Positions 11,501 through 21,825 of a DNA stretch of 64,000 nt are shown here, piece by piece; within the stretch, counting starts at the first letter, position 1, and each line of letters opens with the position of its first letter. The notes under the pieces were generated by a model, which had not been told where the DNA came from, did no database searches, and was given only the letters and a program-made list of their open reading frames with translations. This DNA comes from Nereocystis luetkeana (Eukaryota; Sar; Phaeophyceae; Laminariales; Laminariaceae): contig JARUPZ010000020.1 in NCBI GenBank assembly GCA_031213475.1, forward strand, positions 8,235,562 to 8,299,561. Reading direction: 5' to 3'. A program made the translations under genes and the position numbers.

Positions 11501-14500
11501 GTAGGTAACACCTTCACAGATGCGTGTTACGGCTAGAAAACGTGCGAACGTCGGGCGTTCGCATCAAAAAGGCCAAACGTGTAAATGTCCTCCGCGAGCG
11601 TCAACCACCAAGCGTTTCACAGCAAGCGCAGCCGAAAGTATACGCAAGGGCTTTCCACAATATATGGAGGCTTTTTCCTCCAGGGGCCATTTTGAAAAAA
11701 ACGCGAACGTCCTTTATTTTTCAAACGAGCGTCTTGTCAATACGCGAACGCGCACAAACGTGCAACGCGTACACACGCCTCCCTGGTTATATTTGCGGAG
11801 GTATAGGGGCGAAGTGCACGGGAAGAAACATGCCCCTACTACCCTGTAGTGCAGTAAGTGATTAATTTAACCCTTTTTAAGACTGCAGTCCCTTAGGGGA
11901 CAAACTACATAAAATTCGAGCGGTTTGTCCCCAAACGAGACTGCATGCTCTAAAGGGCTAGGAAAGCTAGCTGAAGAGAATTAAAAAAAAAAAACATGTA
12001 GCCTACGGGGCGCTCGCTGTCTAAAGGAAACTGTAAGAAAATATATCCCCTTCTCGCCTTCTCCACCAGAGGGATGTTGCCCTAACATCTGACTTCAGTT
12101 TTTTGTACGAGGGGACTGATACTGTAATGCAGGACGCGTAATCCTATGTAGTAAGAAAACGAGGACTAAGAAAACCAGGCACGAGATTCCCAGGAACGAA
12201 AAAAAAAGCAACAAATTCCGACGTGGTCATCTTGAATTCTAGTGTAGAGACCACCCTCTCCCGAGCAAAGAAAATCCAGGCTGGGCCTGCCTGTACACGT
12301 ATTTCTTCCTATTGCAGAGTTTTTGCTTCTAACAATACTACAGTGTTGGTCCCTCAATCTATAGTGCCGGCATGCATGCGCGGGCCAGCAATCCCGGCAC
12401 TACACCGGCAACCGGCATTACTCCACACACTGCCATACTGGACCATACCCTTTGTGCCAAGCGATTTTACAGGCACTACTGTACATGGCGGGAAGCCGGG
12501 ACTAAAGAGGGACCACTACCGCATTGTGCCCTTCAGCTCTTCAGCGGAGGGTTTTCTGGGCCGATAAGCGGTAGGAATCGCGTGCGCAGGTGCCACCCTC
12601 CCTAAAACAACCCTTTTGGGACAGCAGAGATACGGAGCGAGCGACCAACACAGCAGGATTTTGGTCTCATCACTCGCCTCTTGTTTTTTTACTATTGCGG
12701 GAGACCATAGTTAATAGGATCTATGGTATACGTTAAAACCTATATAGTTAACCGTGTTTACTAACAATATTTGGTGCTATTAACTATGGTCCCCCGTAAT
12801 AGTGTCTTCGCGCAGCAGTACGGTGGTCATAGTAACATGCTGCGCCCCGAGTCAAGGAGCCCCTACCATTGCTGCTTGACCCTTTTAGTGCTGCGCTGCA
12901 CAGACACACCTATTTAACTCTAATTCCAAGTGAGTTGTGCCCAAAACGGGAGTAAATTCCTGAAGGGGTTAACCCTGTTAGGACCGCAGTCCCGTTCTGG
13001 GGACAAACCAGTCAAATACTATGTAGTTTGCCCCCCAAAACGGGACTGCAGTCCTAAAAGGGTTAAGCCCGGTCACTAAAATCATCGTCAACCGACCAAA
13101 CAGTGGCCGATGCTGTCATCGACATTTTGTTGTGTCGTCAGTTTTTCCCTCTCAAAACCCTACACGGGGTTGACCAGCGCGGGGTAGCCCCGTGGCACCC
13201 GCGACCTCCTAAACTGGCGCGCAGTCCTGAGGCGCACATGCCCGTCTCGAGGAAACCCTACGCCCCGCCACGCCACGCCACGCCACGGGACTAACGTACA
13301 GCGGTGTGGGTACTCGGAAGAAACTGTTCGTGGTTCTCCGTCTTCACCGTTAAGCTATTGATCATGTAGCACGTACAGACTCCTGATATTACCTACCAGG
13401 TACCTGGTGCTTGTATTAGAGTAGTCTGGGTGTTACGAGGCCTAGTTTGGGTGGGCTGGTCGGTCAGCCTTTTTCCCAGTAGCCCAACAGACTGATGTAC
13501 CTTAATATGCTGGCACACGGAAAGCTTGGTTGTTTTCACCGCTTGCCGCAGCGGTTGGCGCCGTTAGTGAAAAAAAAAATCAAAAGAAGCGCCAAGTGTC
13601 ATCAGTCCCCGGATCGTCACCGTTCCAACACTAAAAACAGATTAGAGCATGTCAACCCCCGAAGTATTACCATTCAAACAGAAAAAAGGGCAGGCCATGC
13701 CAGACCCGGAACTCTCTGTTTTCTCCGCGTCACAACGGAGGGTGGATGTCAAGAGTTGGCACGTTTTTTTTCCCAAGGTCCATCCATACCTGCCAAAACT
13801 TTCGGTATCGAACGGCAGCCAGTTTTGGGTTGAAAACTTCGGCCCGCAGGAACATGAGCAGAAAGTCGTCGGTAGGACTGGGGGCTCCGCTCCACGCCGG
13901 ACGCTCGGCGAGGTTAGCCCTCATTGCCACCAGACTCGCCGCGACAAGCTCCACGGTTTCTTCCACCAGAAGCTGCCGGAAGGGACCAGGGGGTGTTATG
14001 TATCAGGTATTGGGCAGGCGTTGGAGCTGCTTGCGGTGTTGAACAAAGCTTGAATGCTGTTTACGTTCGACTATGTTGTTGTCGTTGCCTCCAGCTTAAA
14101 CTATTAATTCCACCCTACGACATCAATACCCCAAGTACCCACCTTGATAATTCACCCTGGAGGGATACGCGTACTACAGTTGTACTTTCTACTTGGTACT
14201 ATTTTTCCCGAGTTTATTGCAGTAAGATGAGTTCACAGTCACAAGTTCTGGACTGAGCCAACTGCCATAGATTAGAAAAGACAGATACCGGGCACGAAAT
14301 GACCTTAACCCCTTTAGTTCCGCAGTCCCGGATTGGGGGCAAACCCGTCTAATTCCGAGTGCTTTGTCCCCCAAAAAAGGGACTCGAGTACTAAAAGGGT
14401 GAATGATCCCTTCGCACGTTTTCCCCCCTCTCGGTGCCATCCAATCTCACACGTACAACCGACAGCCTCCACGCCCACACAAACACAACAAACCTAACAA

Positions 14501-15283
14501 AACACCAGTAGTCAACAGCTCGCTGGGCTACGCTATTATGAATAGATCCTTAGAAAATACCCCATACCCCGCTTACCCTGTTCCGCAGTTCTCGTGAACG
14601 CACGTGTACGGGCCTACAGACGGTAGATTACAGTACGTTATGTACAGTACCCGTATATGCTCGTGACAAGAAACAGAAATGGCCCAGGCTGGATTTCTTA
14701 TTTGGGAATGGACGCGTTCGACAGTAGCTTCAGTTCAACGACTCCCGAAGCGCTCATTTCCCCGTCAACCTCAACCTTCCTTTCCTATTTCTCGACGCAA
14801 TTTTGGGTTGGCTGTGGCCGACCCTCGATATTGCCACGGCTGACCCTCGATGTTGGTCGACGTGGGATCAGGGTGCTTGATGGGCCCTGCCGTCGTTTTC
14901 ATGTTTTTTTGTGTTGTCGTGGTTTTGGTCGGTTTCAGTTTGTTTTCTCGTGGGTGTTCATTATTCAAGTTTTTTTCGTGCTGTGTCGGGGCTTTTGAGT
15001 TGATTTTCGCGGGTTTATGTGGGGGTTTGTGTTTTTTTGTGTATCGCGAGCGGTTGGGGTATACCAACCGGCGTCTGCGGTATATCCACCGGCGTTAGTT
15101 TGGAGGGCTCTGAGCAGGTTCAAGTGGCATCAGGTTGTTGGGCCTGTGGTACTCTGTTTCTTTCGTCCAACCTTCCAGATGCTGGCACGGCAGCATGAAC
15201 CTTACCTGCCCATTGGAAGGGAGAACGGTCGTTTTGAGCTCTGGAAAGACTGCTGCTGCTGTGGATGCGGTTCCAGGAGCCAT
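5571..15283 (-). CDS. CRAL-TRIO (Sec14-like) lipid-binding domain protein, five exons
   Basis: Join on the minus strand: 15283-15206, 13972-13790, 9274-9149, 8397-8281, 5810-5571. This gives 248 codons with the stop, 247 aa. Every intron is phase 0. The donors read CAG|gtaagg, CAG|gtatgg, CAG|gttcgt and GGG|gtatgt; the acceptors end in ag. Residues 61-73 (DDFLLMFLRAEVF) match the helical N-terminal part of CRAL-TRIO proteins. Residues 152-168 (WYVLLAALEDVETQRRG) and 203-213 (LPLPKQAVHVL) match the lipid-binding core, and RPKRF near 236 the last core helix. Family members carry hydrophobic ligands such as phosphoinositides, tocopherols or retinoids between membranes; the ligand here cannot be told. 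There is no signal peptide. The start is the first ATG before a strong donor. The product is short for the family and lacks the usual LP-x-E-x-GG tail, so a further 3' exon or a truncated gene is possible. Introns total about 9 kb and hold a sense-oriented LINE, SINEs and MITEs. Confidence 0.85.
7340..7422 (-). repeat. tRNA-like segment (pseudo-tRNA or SINE head)
   Basis: On the minus strand an A-box-like tagctcaatgg is followed, at tRNA-like spacing, by a B-box-like gggctcgaatcccc. The T arm can pair, but I could not form a proper acceptor or D stem, so I do not call a functional tRNA. It is probably a decayed tRNA or tRNA-derived SINE. Confidence 0.4.
7705..7895 (-). mobile_element. Repeat A fragment
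   Basis: Diverged reverse copy of the A 3' part, from catggccgtagtcg to aaggtgagctacatcctgctaagcaccgcttg. It lies inside intron 4 of the CRAL-TRIO gene, antisense relative to plus-strand A copies. Confidence 0.55.
8713..8812. mobile_element. M2 MITE (TTAA family)
   Basis: Near-palindrome: accgcagtcccgtttggggg paired with ccccaaagcgggactgcagt. The left TTAA is at 8713-8716; the right duplication is mutated. In intron 3 of the CRAL-TRIO gene. Confidence 0.75.
9327..9535 (+). mobile_element. S1, tRNA-like SINE
   Basis: Starts accctgggctgggtaatcg. An A-box-like tagctcagtagg begins at about 9367 and a B-box-like gggcttgaatctc at about 9411. The downstream body (ttgagcgtgcgtccc, ttccccaggtattgaaacg) matches 59580-59680. 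Copies or pieces lie at 11449, 53603 (minus), 59448 and 61600. This is consistent with a pol III-transcribed tRNA-derived SINE. It lies in an intron, antisense to the host gene. Confidence 0.6.
9562..11447 (-). pseudogene. 5'-truncated LINE with reverse transcriptase (L1)
   Basis: Minus-strand coding fragments in changing frames. 11443-11186 holds the RT fingers motif GFRPNRSCVDH and FLDVQKAYDTVWR. 11185-10886 holds QGCTLSPNLF and the catalytic FADD box. 10841-10638 continues the thumb region. 10353-9586 is the C-terminal part, with a CPCGKAIESRTHIVGEC zinc-knuckle-like motif of the kind seen at the C terminus of non-LTR elements. No endonuclease domain is present. Frameshifts and stops make it inactive. 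The 3' end is a run of about 18 C (G 9562-9579 on plus) rather than poly-A. It is sense-oriented within intron 2 of the CRAL-TRIO gene and flanked on both sides by S1 heads. Confidence 0.85.
11449..11540 (+). mobile_element. S1 SINE head, truncated copy
   Basis: aggattatcctgggctgggtaatcgatcga through the A-box-like tagctcagtaggtaacacc. It matches 9325-9405 and stands at the other side of the LINE. It is either an independent SINE copy or a long duplicated flank. The B box region has diverged. Confidence 0.5.
11867..11961. mobile_element. M2 MITE
   Basis: TTAA then ccctttttaagactgcagtc; right arm cccaaacgagactgca with a degraded right end. In intron 2 of the CRAL-TRIO gene. Confidence 0.7.
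12344..12518 (-). mobile_element. M3 element
   Basis: Ends ttggtccctcaatctatagtgccgg at the left and actaaagagggaccac at the right are inverted repeats of each other and match the M3 copies at 24235 and 54103. The interior is shared with the other copies in reverse. Non-coding. Confidence 0.6.
12695..12799. mobile_element. M1 MITE (TA family)
   Basis: 105 bp, TTGCGGGAGACCATAGTT at the left (consensus TTACGGGGGACC) and ccccccgtaa-type right end, flanked by TA on both sides. In intron 2 of the CRAL-TRIO gene. Confidence 0.85.
12880..13066. mobile_element. Two M2 MITEs side by side, second one intact
   Basis: A degenerate M2 copy (about 12880-12968) abuts a well-preserved one at 12969-13066. 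The intact one has TTAA on both sides (12969-12972 and 13063-13066) and cccgttctggggacaaacc paired with ccaaaacgggactgcag. This copy is one of the clearest for TTAA targeting. Confidence 0.75.
14307..14403. mobile_element. M2 MITE
   Basis: TTAACCCCTTTAGTTCCGCAG at the left, ctaaaagggtga at the right. The arms are diverged (cccggattggggg vs cccccaaaaaaggg). In intron 1 of the CRAL-TRIO gene. Confidence 0.7.
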
Positions 15284-15858
15284 TGCTAGAAGTTCGAACA
15301 AGGAAGGGGTGCTTGTACCGCTGCTGCCGACGGAAGGGAAAGGAACTGCCGTGTAAAGGGACGGCAACAGTAATACACACGATCCTATTCGTACGGGTAC
15401 ATGATGGAACCTGGCGTGATGTCACGACGCTATGATCATGCACAGCTTACAGCTGACAGGTGCAGTAAGTACATACCAGGTATCCACTGGGAAGCCGACA
15501 CGTGCTACAGGTAGGTAGGTATACTTCGTATCTAACCAACGGCGTCATGCATCATGATAGTTGTGGCAGGGATCTACACAACATTTGTGGTGACTCTCAC
15601 CTGTAATACTCGTCGTTCTAGTCAAGGTACAGATAGCGTGCCTGCGGGCAGCGTGAAATCTCGGTGGCTCGGCGGCTCGGTGGTGAAAGTGACCAAGCGC
15701 AAGGGGGGTGCATGGTGCATGGCATAGCCATGTGTCGCGCATGCGCGGAAAAAGCGGCGAAACTCTTCGCACATTTTGGCCCCGCTTGAATAACGCCTTC
15801 TTTGGTGTGGAGTTCCTTTGTTCGTTTTTTAGCCACTCTCACAGCAGGTGCTAGCAAC
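15284..15858. promoter_or_regulatory. Presumed bidirectional upstream region
   Basis: 575 bp separate the ATG of the minus-strand CRAL-TRIO gene from the ATG at 15859 on plus. It presumably holds one or both promoters. I see no TATA box at a convincing distance. ggtaggtaggtata and a TA-CCAGG-TA footprint motif (15474-15482) are present. Inference from position only. Confidence 0.35.
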
Positions 15859-15960
15859 ATGTCCGAGGATAAACGTAGTGCGAGGCCCGATGTATCTCCG
15901 CTTCTGTTGGCCGCCGGGGTGGGAGCAATCGGCACATGGCTGTGGTGGCGGCAAAGGTGA
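15859..15960 (+). CDS. 33-residue membrane-type ORF or first exon
   Basis: ATG at 15859 opens a 33-codon ORF with a charged head (MSEDKRSARP) and a hydrophobic stretch LLLAAGVGAIGTWLWW, closing with basic residues at a TGA (15958-15960). The last codons also form a good splice donor, CAAAG|gtgaat (exon end 15956, phase 2). It may therefore be the N-terminal membrane-anchor exon of a longer plus-strand gene whose next exon I could not find. A separate candidate ORF at 16311-16598 (with ESLHLAAYCVGGSAIF) is in the region but its phase does not join. It is divergent from the CRAL-TRIO gene. No family recognised. Confidence 0.4.
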   Translation: MSEDKRSARPDVSPLLLAAGVGAIGTWLWWRQR

Positions 15961-16597
15961 ATCAATTTGTCGTTTAAATTTATGACATTTTTTTGGTGCG
16001 GCGTAACCTATTGTCACCAAACAACCGTACGAGTACTGACCGATATCCTGCTGCTGTCTGAACTTGAACTTCTGGTACTCGGACGCCGTTCGCAGTGCGT
16101 ATGTATAGGCAGCACAAAAGTGCACCAGGGAACCTAAGGCCCACTCTTAACAAAAAGTTCGGGAGTTTCGCATGAAAAAATCGCGCTGGAGAGCTATCTT
16201 GGCTCCATAATCCATAATTTCAGGCGGCAGTGCATTGTCATACCAGGTACGTATGATCATGCAAGTCCCCGCCAAGTCCCCAAAGCTAATGCTGTGCCGG
16301 AGGGAAAGCAATGACCCAGCCAGTTATCTTGTACCAATCCAAAACCAAGAACAAATGGAACGAGGAGCGTGACAGACGCCTTCAAGTGTGGTCAAACTCC
16401 TATTCATATGAATCGCTGCATTTAGCTGCTTACTGCGTTGGCGGTTCCGCTATTTTTACTGTGTTCCAATACCATATTCGCGCGTCAGCACAGAAAACTT
16501 GTACGAGTATAGTGGCTGGGTGGGCATGGGTAGGGTGGGTGTGGGCTGGTTGGTCCCACCATCACCAACACCACCCACCAACAACATTTCGATGTTA

Positions 16598-17430
16598 GAC
16601 CTATGCCAATGGAAACGCGAAGTTCAAAAGTTTTTTTTCAAATATATGGCTTTAAAAAAACAGCCGAAAAAATTCTCGTACCGCCGCTGTGGGAAAAAAA
16701 GAGAAAAATGTTCGATTTTTTATTTTTTTTTCCCCAACGGCTGCAGGCGGCGCAATTTGTGTTTTTCTGGTCGCAAATTGTCAACACGGTGATAGAAACC
16801 AGCTCGTGCGACGATCGACGCTCGATCTCGACATAGACTCAGCCCACGGCCAACCCACTCGGTATCTGGCAGGCCCAACGAGTATAGATGACGGCCTCGA
16901 AGATAGCAGGCGGATCCATGGTCTAGGGGGCGAGAGCTTGCCGGCGGCGTCCTACGGTATCCTCCCAAACCTGAAAAAAAGTCTATTTTTTGCCATTCGA
17001 GACGGATGGAGAAGTTTTGTCTTCTGTTTTGTGCAAACCAGCGGCCAAAAGTGTTTTTTATCACACGCCTGGTCAGCTCCCGCCACATGACACCGGCCAT
17101 GGTGTGAAGACGGTGACCCTAGGGTGGGTCGGAGCCCCTAACGAGCGCACTCCGTTCAGAATTCATGACGCAATCGTTGGTTTTGTTGACCGATGTCTGT
17201 CGAGGACTCGGAATCTCGCCGCTTCGAACCAAAGATCGGCCTGAGTTTTTCTCAAGCCGATGTTGGCCCAACATCGGCCCCAGATTTGCTGTTTTCGGGC
17301 TTTTCCAAAAGTTAGGAACCTTCTTTTTTTTTTTAGGTGGCCCATAGGAAGCGTGTTCTGATTTTTTTTGGCGGGTATCTTTGAAATTCAAACTTTTTAT
17401 TGCAACTTCGCTGTACCATTGGCATAGGTC
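16598..17430 (+). mobile_element. M4 inverted-repeat element, full copy
   Basis: Bounded by gacctatgccaatgg and its exact complement ccattggcataggtc. About 830 bp. Several frames stay open for more than 100 codons in different copies and on both strands, but the product matches nothing I know and the frames are not consistently conserved. I treat it as a non-autonomous DNA element. Five or more further copies or pieces follow at 18.1-21.7 kb, and a diverged one is at 44.1 kb. Confidence 0.75.
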
Positions 17431-18144
17431 TTAGGGGCCGTTTCCTATGCGGTTCGATTTTTGAGCTTCAGATTTTGGCCCGATCACATTTTCAGATGTG
17501 AAGTTGGCAAATCGAAACAGCCTTCCTATGCGGAAAAATCAGATTTATTGTGTGTGTAGAAATTCGAGCAAACGCCGAGACCAGATGCTGTTTTTGTGGT
17601 TTGGCGCCGCCAAGAGACGCGCTGCGCGCGCTGCACTGCGCGTAGGACCCAAGCGTCCGAGTCAAGGCTGACCATCTCTGGTCTGGCGGCGAAAAGACGT
17701 GGCGAGTGCGCTAGAGCCACCTGTCTTGGTGTTTTGGGTTCCGTGTTGTGACTGACTGCTGCTGCTGCTGTACAGCAGTGTACGTACAAGTACTCGTACG
17801 TATCCACGGAGAGGTGCGTGCCGAGTGCGCTTCTCTTGGTCTCTAGGCCCGAGTCCGCGCCAGGCGACTGACGTCTGGCCACGGAGGGTCGCGCCGCCCG
17901 CCGCCCGAGCGTCGGGCGCGAAGCGACGCCGCTATACAGCTGTGTCACCTTCCAACTCATCGATCGTTCTGTTGCTGTTTGCTGTCATAGATAACATCTT
18001 GAATTTAGACAGCATGCCATTTTTCGATTTGAAAATCTGATGACCCCAGGTCGTCGGGTTTTGGGCCAAAATCCGACGACTTGGGTCATCGGATTCTCAA
18101 ATCGAAAAAATTCCGGTCAGATTTTGCATATTTCGACTGCATAA

Positions 18145-18396
18145 GACCTATGCCAATGGTACAGCGAAGTTGCAATAAAAAGTTTGAATTTCAAAGATAT
18201 CCGCCAAAAAAAATCAGAACACGCTTCCTATGGGCCACCTAAAAAAAAAAAAGTTTCTAACTTTTGGAAAAGCCCTAAAGACCTATGCCAATGGTACAGC
18301 GACGTTGCAATAAAAAGTTTGAATTTCAAAGATACCCGCCAAAAAAAATCAGAACCCGCTTCCTATGGGCCACCTAAAAAAAAAAAAAGTTCCTAA
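18145..18396 (-). mobile_element. Two truncated M4 ends in tandem
   Basis: Two copies (18145-18279 and 18280-18396) of the same M4 end, each starting gacctatgccaatggtacagc and breaking off after the poly-A stretch near gggccacct. They stand directly before a full M4 copy. The staircase of truncated ends suggests replication slippage or repeated insertion at the M4 end. Confidence 0.65.
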
Positions 18397-19220
18397 GACC
18401 TATGCCAATGGAAACGCGAAGTCCAAAAGTTTTTTTTCAAATATATGGCTTTAAAAAAACAGCCGAAAATCTTCTCGTACCGCCGCTGTGGGGAAAAAAG
18501 AGAAAAATGTTTGATTTTTTCTTTTTTTTTCCCCAACGGCTGCAGGCGGCGCAATTTGTGTTTTTCTGGTCGCAAATTGTCAACACGGTGATCGAAACCA
18601 GCTCGTGCGACGATCGACCCTCGATCTCGACATAGACTCAGCCCACGGCCAACCCACTCGGTATCTGGCAAGGCCAACGACTATAGATGACGGCCTCGAA
18701 GATATCAGGCGGATCCATGGTCTAGGGGGCGAGAGCTTGCCGGCGGCGTCCTACGGTATCCTCCCAAACCTGAAAAAAAGTCTATTTTTTGCCATTCGAG
18801 ACGTATGGAGAAGTTTTGTCTTCTGTTTTGTGCAAACCAGCGGCCAAATGTTTTTTTATCACACGCCTGGTCAGCTCCCGCCACATGACACCGGCCATGG
18901 TGTGAAGACGGTGACCTTAGGGTGGGTCGGAGCCCCTAACGAGCGCACTCCGTTCAGAATTCGTGACGCAATCGTTGGTTTTGTTGATCGATATCTGTCG
19001 AGGACTCGGAATCTCGCCGCTTCGAATCAAAGATCGCCCTGAGTTTTTCTCAAGCCGATGTTGGCCCAACATCGGCCCCAGATTTGCTTGTTTTGGGCTT
19101 TTCCAAAAGTTAAGAACTTTTTTTTTTTCCAGGTGGCCCATAGGAAGCGTGTTCTGATTATTTTTGGCGGGTATCTTTGAAATTCAAACTTTTTATTGCA
19201 ACTTCGCTGTACCATTGGCA
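18397..19220 (+). mobile_element. M4 element, full copy
   Basis: Nearly identical over its length to 16598-17430 (same motifs ggatccatggtctaggggg and caccggccatggtgtgaag). Its right end is cut at accattggca, where the next, inverted copy begins. High identity suggests recent duplication. Confidence 0.75.
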
Positions 19221-19940
19221 AAAGTGTTACTTTTGGAAAAGCCCGAAAAAAGCAAATCTGGGGCCGATGTTGAGCCAACATCGGCTTGAGAAAACTCAGG
19301 CCGATCTTTGATTCGAAGCGGCGAGATTCCGAGTCCTCGACAGACATCGATCAACAAAACCAACGATTGCGTCATGAATTCTGAACGGAGTGCGCTCGTT
19401 AGGGGCTCCGACCCACCCTAGGGTCACCGTCTTCACACCATGGCCGGTGTCATGTGGCGGGAGCTGACCAGGCGTGTGATAAAAAAACATTTGGCCGCTG
19501 GTTTGCACAAAACAGAAGACAAAACTTCTCCATACGTCTCGAATGGCAAAAAATAGACTTTTTTTCAGGTTTGGGAGGATACCGTAGGACGCCGCCGGCA
19601 AGCTCTCGCCCCCTAGACCATGGATCCGCCTGTTATCTTCGAGTCCGGCATTTATACTCGTTGGGCTTGCCAGATACGGAGTGGGTTGGCCGTGGGCTGA
19701 GTCTATGTCGAGATCGAGCGTCGATCGTCGCACGAGCTGGTTTCGATCACCGTGTTGACAATTTGTGACCAGAAAAACACAAATTGCGCCGCCTGCAGCC
19801 GTTGGGGGAAAAAAAGAAAAAATCAAACATTTTTCTCTTTTTTTCCCACAGCGGCGGTACGAGAAAATTTTCGGCTGTTTTTTGAAAGCGATATATTTGA
19901 AAAAAAACTTTTGGACTTCGCGTTTCCATTGGCATAGGTC
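19221..19940 (-). mobile_element. M4 element, inverted copy
   Basis: Head-to-head with the preceding copy, ending ccattggcataggtc at 19940. With the plus copy it forms a large inverted duplication of about 0.7 kb arms. A 219-codon open frame on minus (19955-19296) spans the copy but is not recognised. Confidence 0.7.
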
Positions 19941-19943
19941 TAA

Positions 19944-21743
19944 GACATATGCCAATGGTACAGCGAAGTTTCAATAAAAAGTTTGAATTTCAAAGATACC
20001 CGCCAAAAAAAATCAGAACACGCTTCCTATGGGCCACCTAAAAAAAAAAAAGTTTCTAACTTTTGGAAAAGCCCGGAAAAAGCAAATCTGGGGCCGATGT
20101 TGGCCCAACATCGGCTTGAGAAAAACTCAGGGCGATCTTTGATTCGAAGCGGCGAGATTCCGAGTCCTCGACAGACATCGATCAACAAAACCAACGATTG
20201 CGTCATGAATTCTGAACGGAGTGCGCTCGTTAGGGGCTCCGACCCACCCTAAGGTCAATGTCATCACGCCATGGCCGGTGTCATGTGGCGGGAGCTGACC
20301 AGGCGTATGATAAAAAAACATTTGGTCGCTGGTTTGCACAAAACAGAAGACAAAACTTCTCCATCCGTCTCGAATGGCAAAAAATAGTCTTTTTTTCAGG
20401 TTTGGGAGGATACCGTAGGACGCCGCCGGCAAGCTCTCGCTCCCTAGACCATGGGTCCACCTGATATCTTCGAGACCGTCATCTATATTCGTTGGCCTTG
20501 CCAGATCCCGAGCGGGTTGGCCGTGGGCTGACTCTATGTCGAGATCGAGCGTCGATCGTCGCACGAGCTGGTTTCTATCACCGTGTTGACAATTTGCGAC
20601 CAGAAAAAACTAATTGCGCCGCCTGCAGCCGTTGGGGGGAAAAAAAAAAAAAAAAAACTTTTTTCTCTTTTTTTCCCACAGCGGCGGTACGAGAAAAATT
20701 TCAGGGCTTTTCGCGGGTCATGACCCGACCCGCGGGTCGTTTCACGTGGTATTCAAAATGTCACGGGCCGGGTCGGGTCGGGTCAGCAAGTGTTCAAAAT
20801 CTCACGGGTCGAATCGGGTCGGGTCAAGAGGTTTTCAAATCTCGTGGGTCGGGTCAGGTCGGGTCAAGAGTTTTTCAAATCTCACGGGTCGGGTCGGGTC
20901 GGGTCAAGAGGTGATGAAAATCTCACGGGTCGGGTCCGGTCACGACCCGCGAGAAGCGGGTCACTCGCGGGTCGGGCCAGCATGACCCGCGAGTTGTTTT
21001 CTACTGACCCGCACCCGCGCATTCGGCTCGCGGATCCGACACTTGAATCATTTCCCGCTGTCTTACCCAACGGCCTTTCTCGTACCAATACTCCATAATA
21101 CTCCTTTGGTATCACATTCAAACATTAAAACACCGTCAAATTCGTATACGCATGCCCGCATCCATCTATACCCACTACAGCCAATTTATATACCGCTGCG
21201 AGGCACTAAAATGAACACTAAATGGCTTTTGAAGCCCCGACCCATGGGCCACATCCGCGGGTCGAAGTTTCGGGTCAAGATATATGGTCTCGCGGGTCAA
21301 GGTGACCCGACCCGCATGAAACCCGTGCCACACGGGTCAATCGGAAGGTGGCGGGTCGGGTCGGGTCGGGTCAGCAAGTTTTGAAATCTCGCGGGTCGGG
21401 TCGGGTCGGGTCAGGAGATATTCAAATCTCACGGGTCGGGTCGGGTCGGGTCAAGAGGCTTTCAAACTCTCGCGGGTCGGGTCGGGTCAAGTCAACATGC
21501 CTCAAATTTTTCGCGGGTCGGGTCGGGTCAAGAGGCTTTCAAAATCTCGCGGGTCGGGTCGGGTCAAGTCAACATGCCTCAAAATTTTCGCGGGTCGGGT
21601 CGGGTCAGCTGACCCGACCCGACCCGACCCGACCCGTGAAGTTTGACCTGACCCGCGAAAAGCCCTGAAAAATTTCGGCTGTTTTTTTAAATCCATATAT
21701 TTGAAAAAAAACTTTTGAACTCGCTGTACCATTGGCATAGGTC
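19944..21743 (-). mobile_element. M4 element, inverted copy split by a hAT insertion
   Basis: Starts gacatatgccaatgg. The M4 sequence runs to 20701, is interrupted by the hAT element 20702-21667, and resumes at 21668 to end ccattggcataggtc at 21743. Removing the insertion and one 8-bp repeat restores a contiguous M4 copy. Confidence 0.75.
20702..21667. mobile_element. Non-autonomous hAT-type element
   Basis: 966 bp. The left end CAGGGCTTTTCGCGGGTCA mirrors the right end TGACCCGCGAAAAGCCCTG with one mismatch in the surroundings. It is flanked by a perfect 8-bp duplication aaaaattt (20694-20701 and 21668-21675). Known of the family: hAT elements make 8-bp duplications and often start CAGGG. 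Both subterminal regions are packed with gggtcgggtcgggtc units separated by about 40 bp, as transposase-binding arrays would be. No transposase is encoded. Uninterrupted ends suggest a fairly young insertion. Confidence 0.85.
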
Positions 21744-21825
21744 TAATAAGCAGGGTCATTCGTTTTTGAGATCGAAAAATACAAATCTGAAGCTCGAAAT
21801 CGAACCGCATAGGAAACAGCCTTAG

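Larger units (their letters stand above)
17432..21825. repeat. Composite nest bounded by a 40-bp inverted repeat
   Basis: The sequence at 17432-17474 (ccgtttcctatgcggttcg and onward) recurs inverted at 21783-21825 (cgaaccgcataggaaacagc). Everything between is nested M4 copies plus a hAT element. An internal run at 17505-17535 and 18010-18120 repeats parts of the same ends. It may be an older element that received all later insertions, or two solo ends brought together by duplication. Confidence 0.5.
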
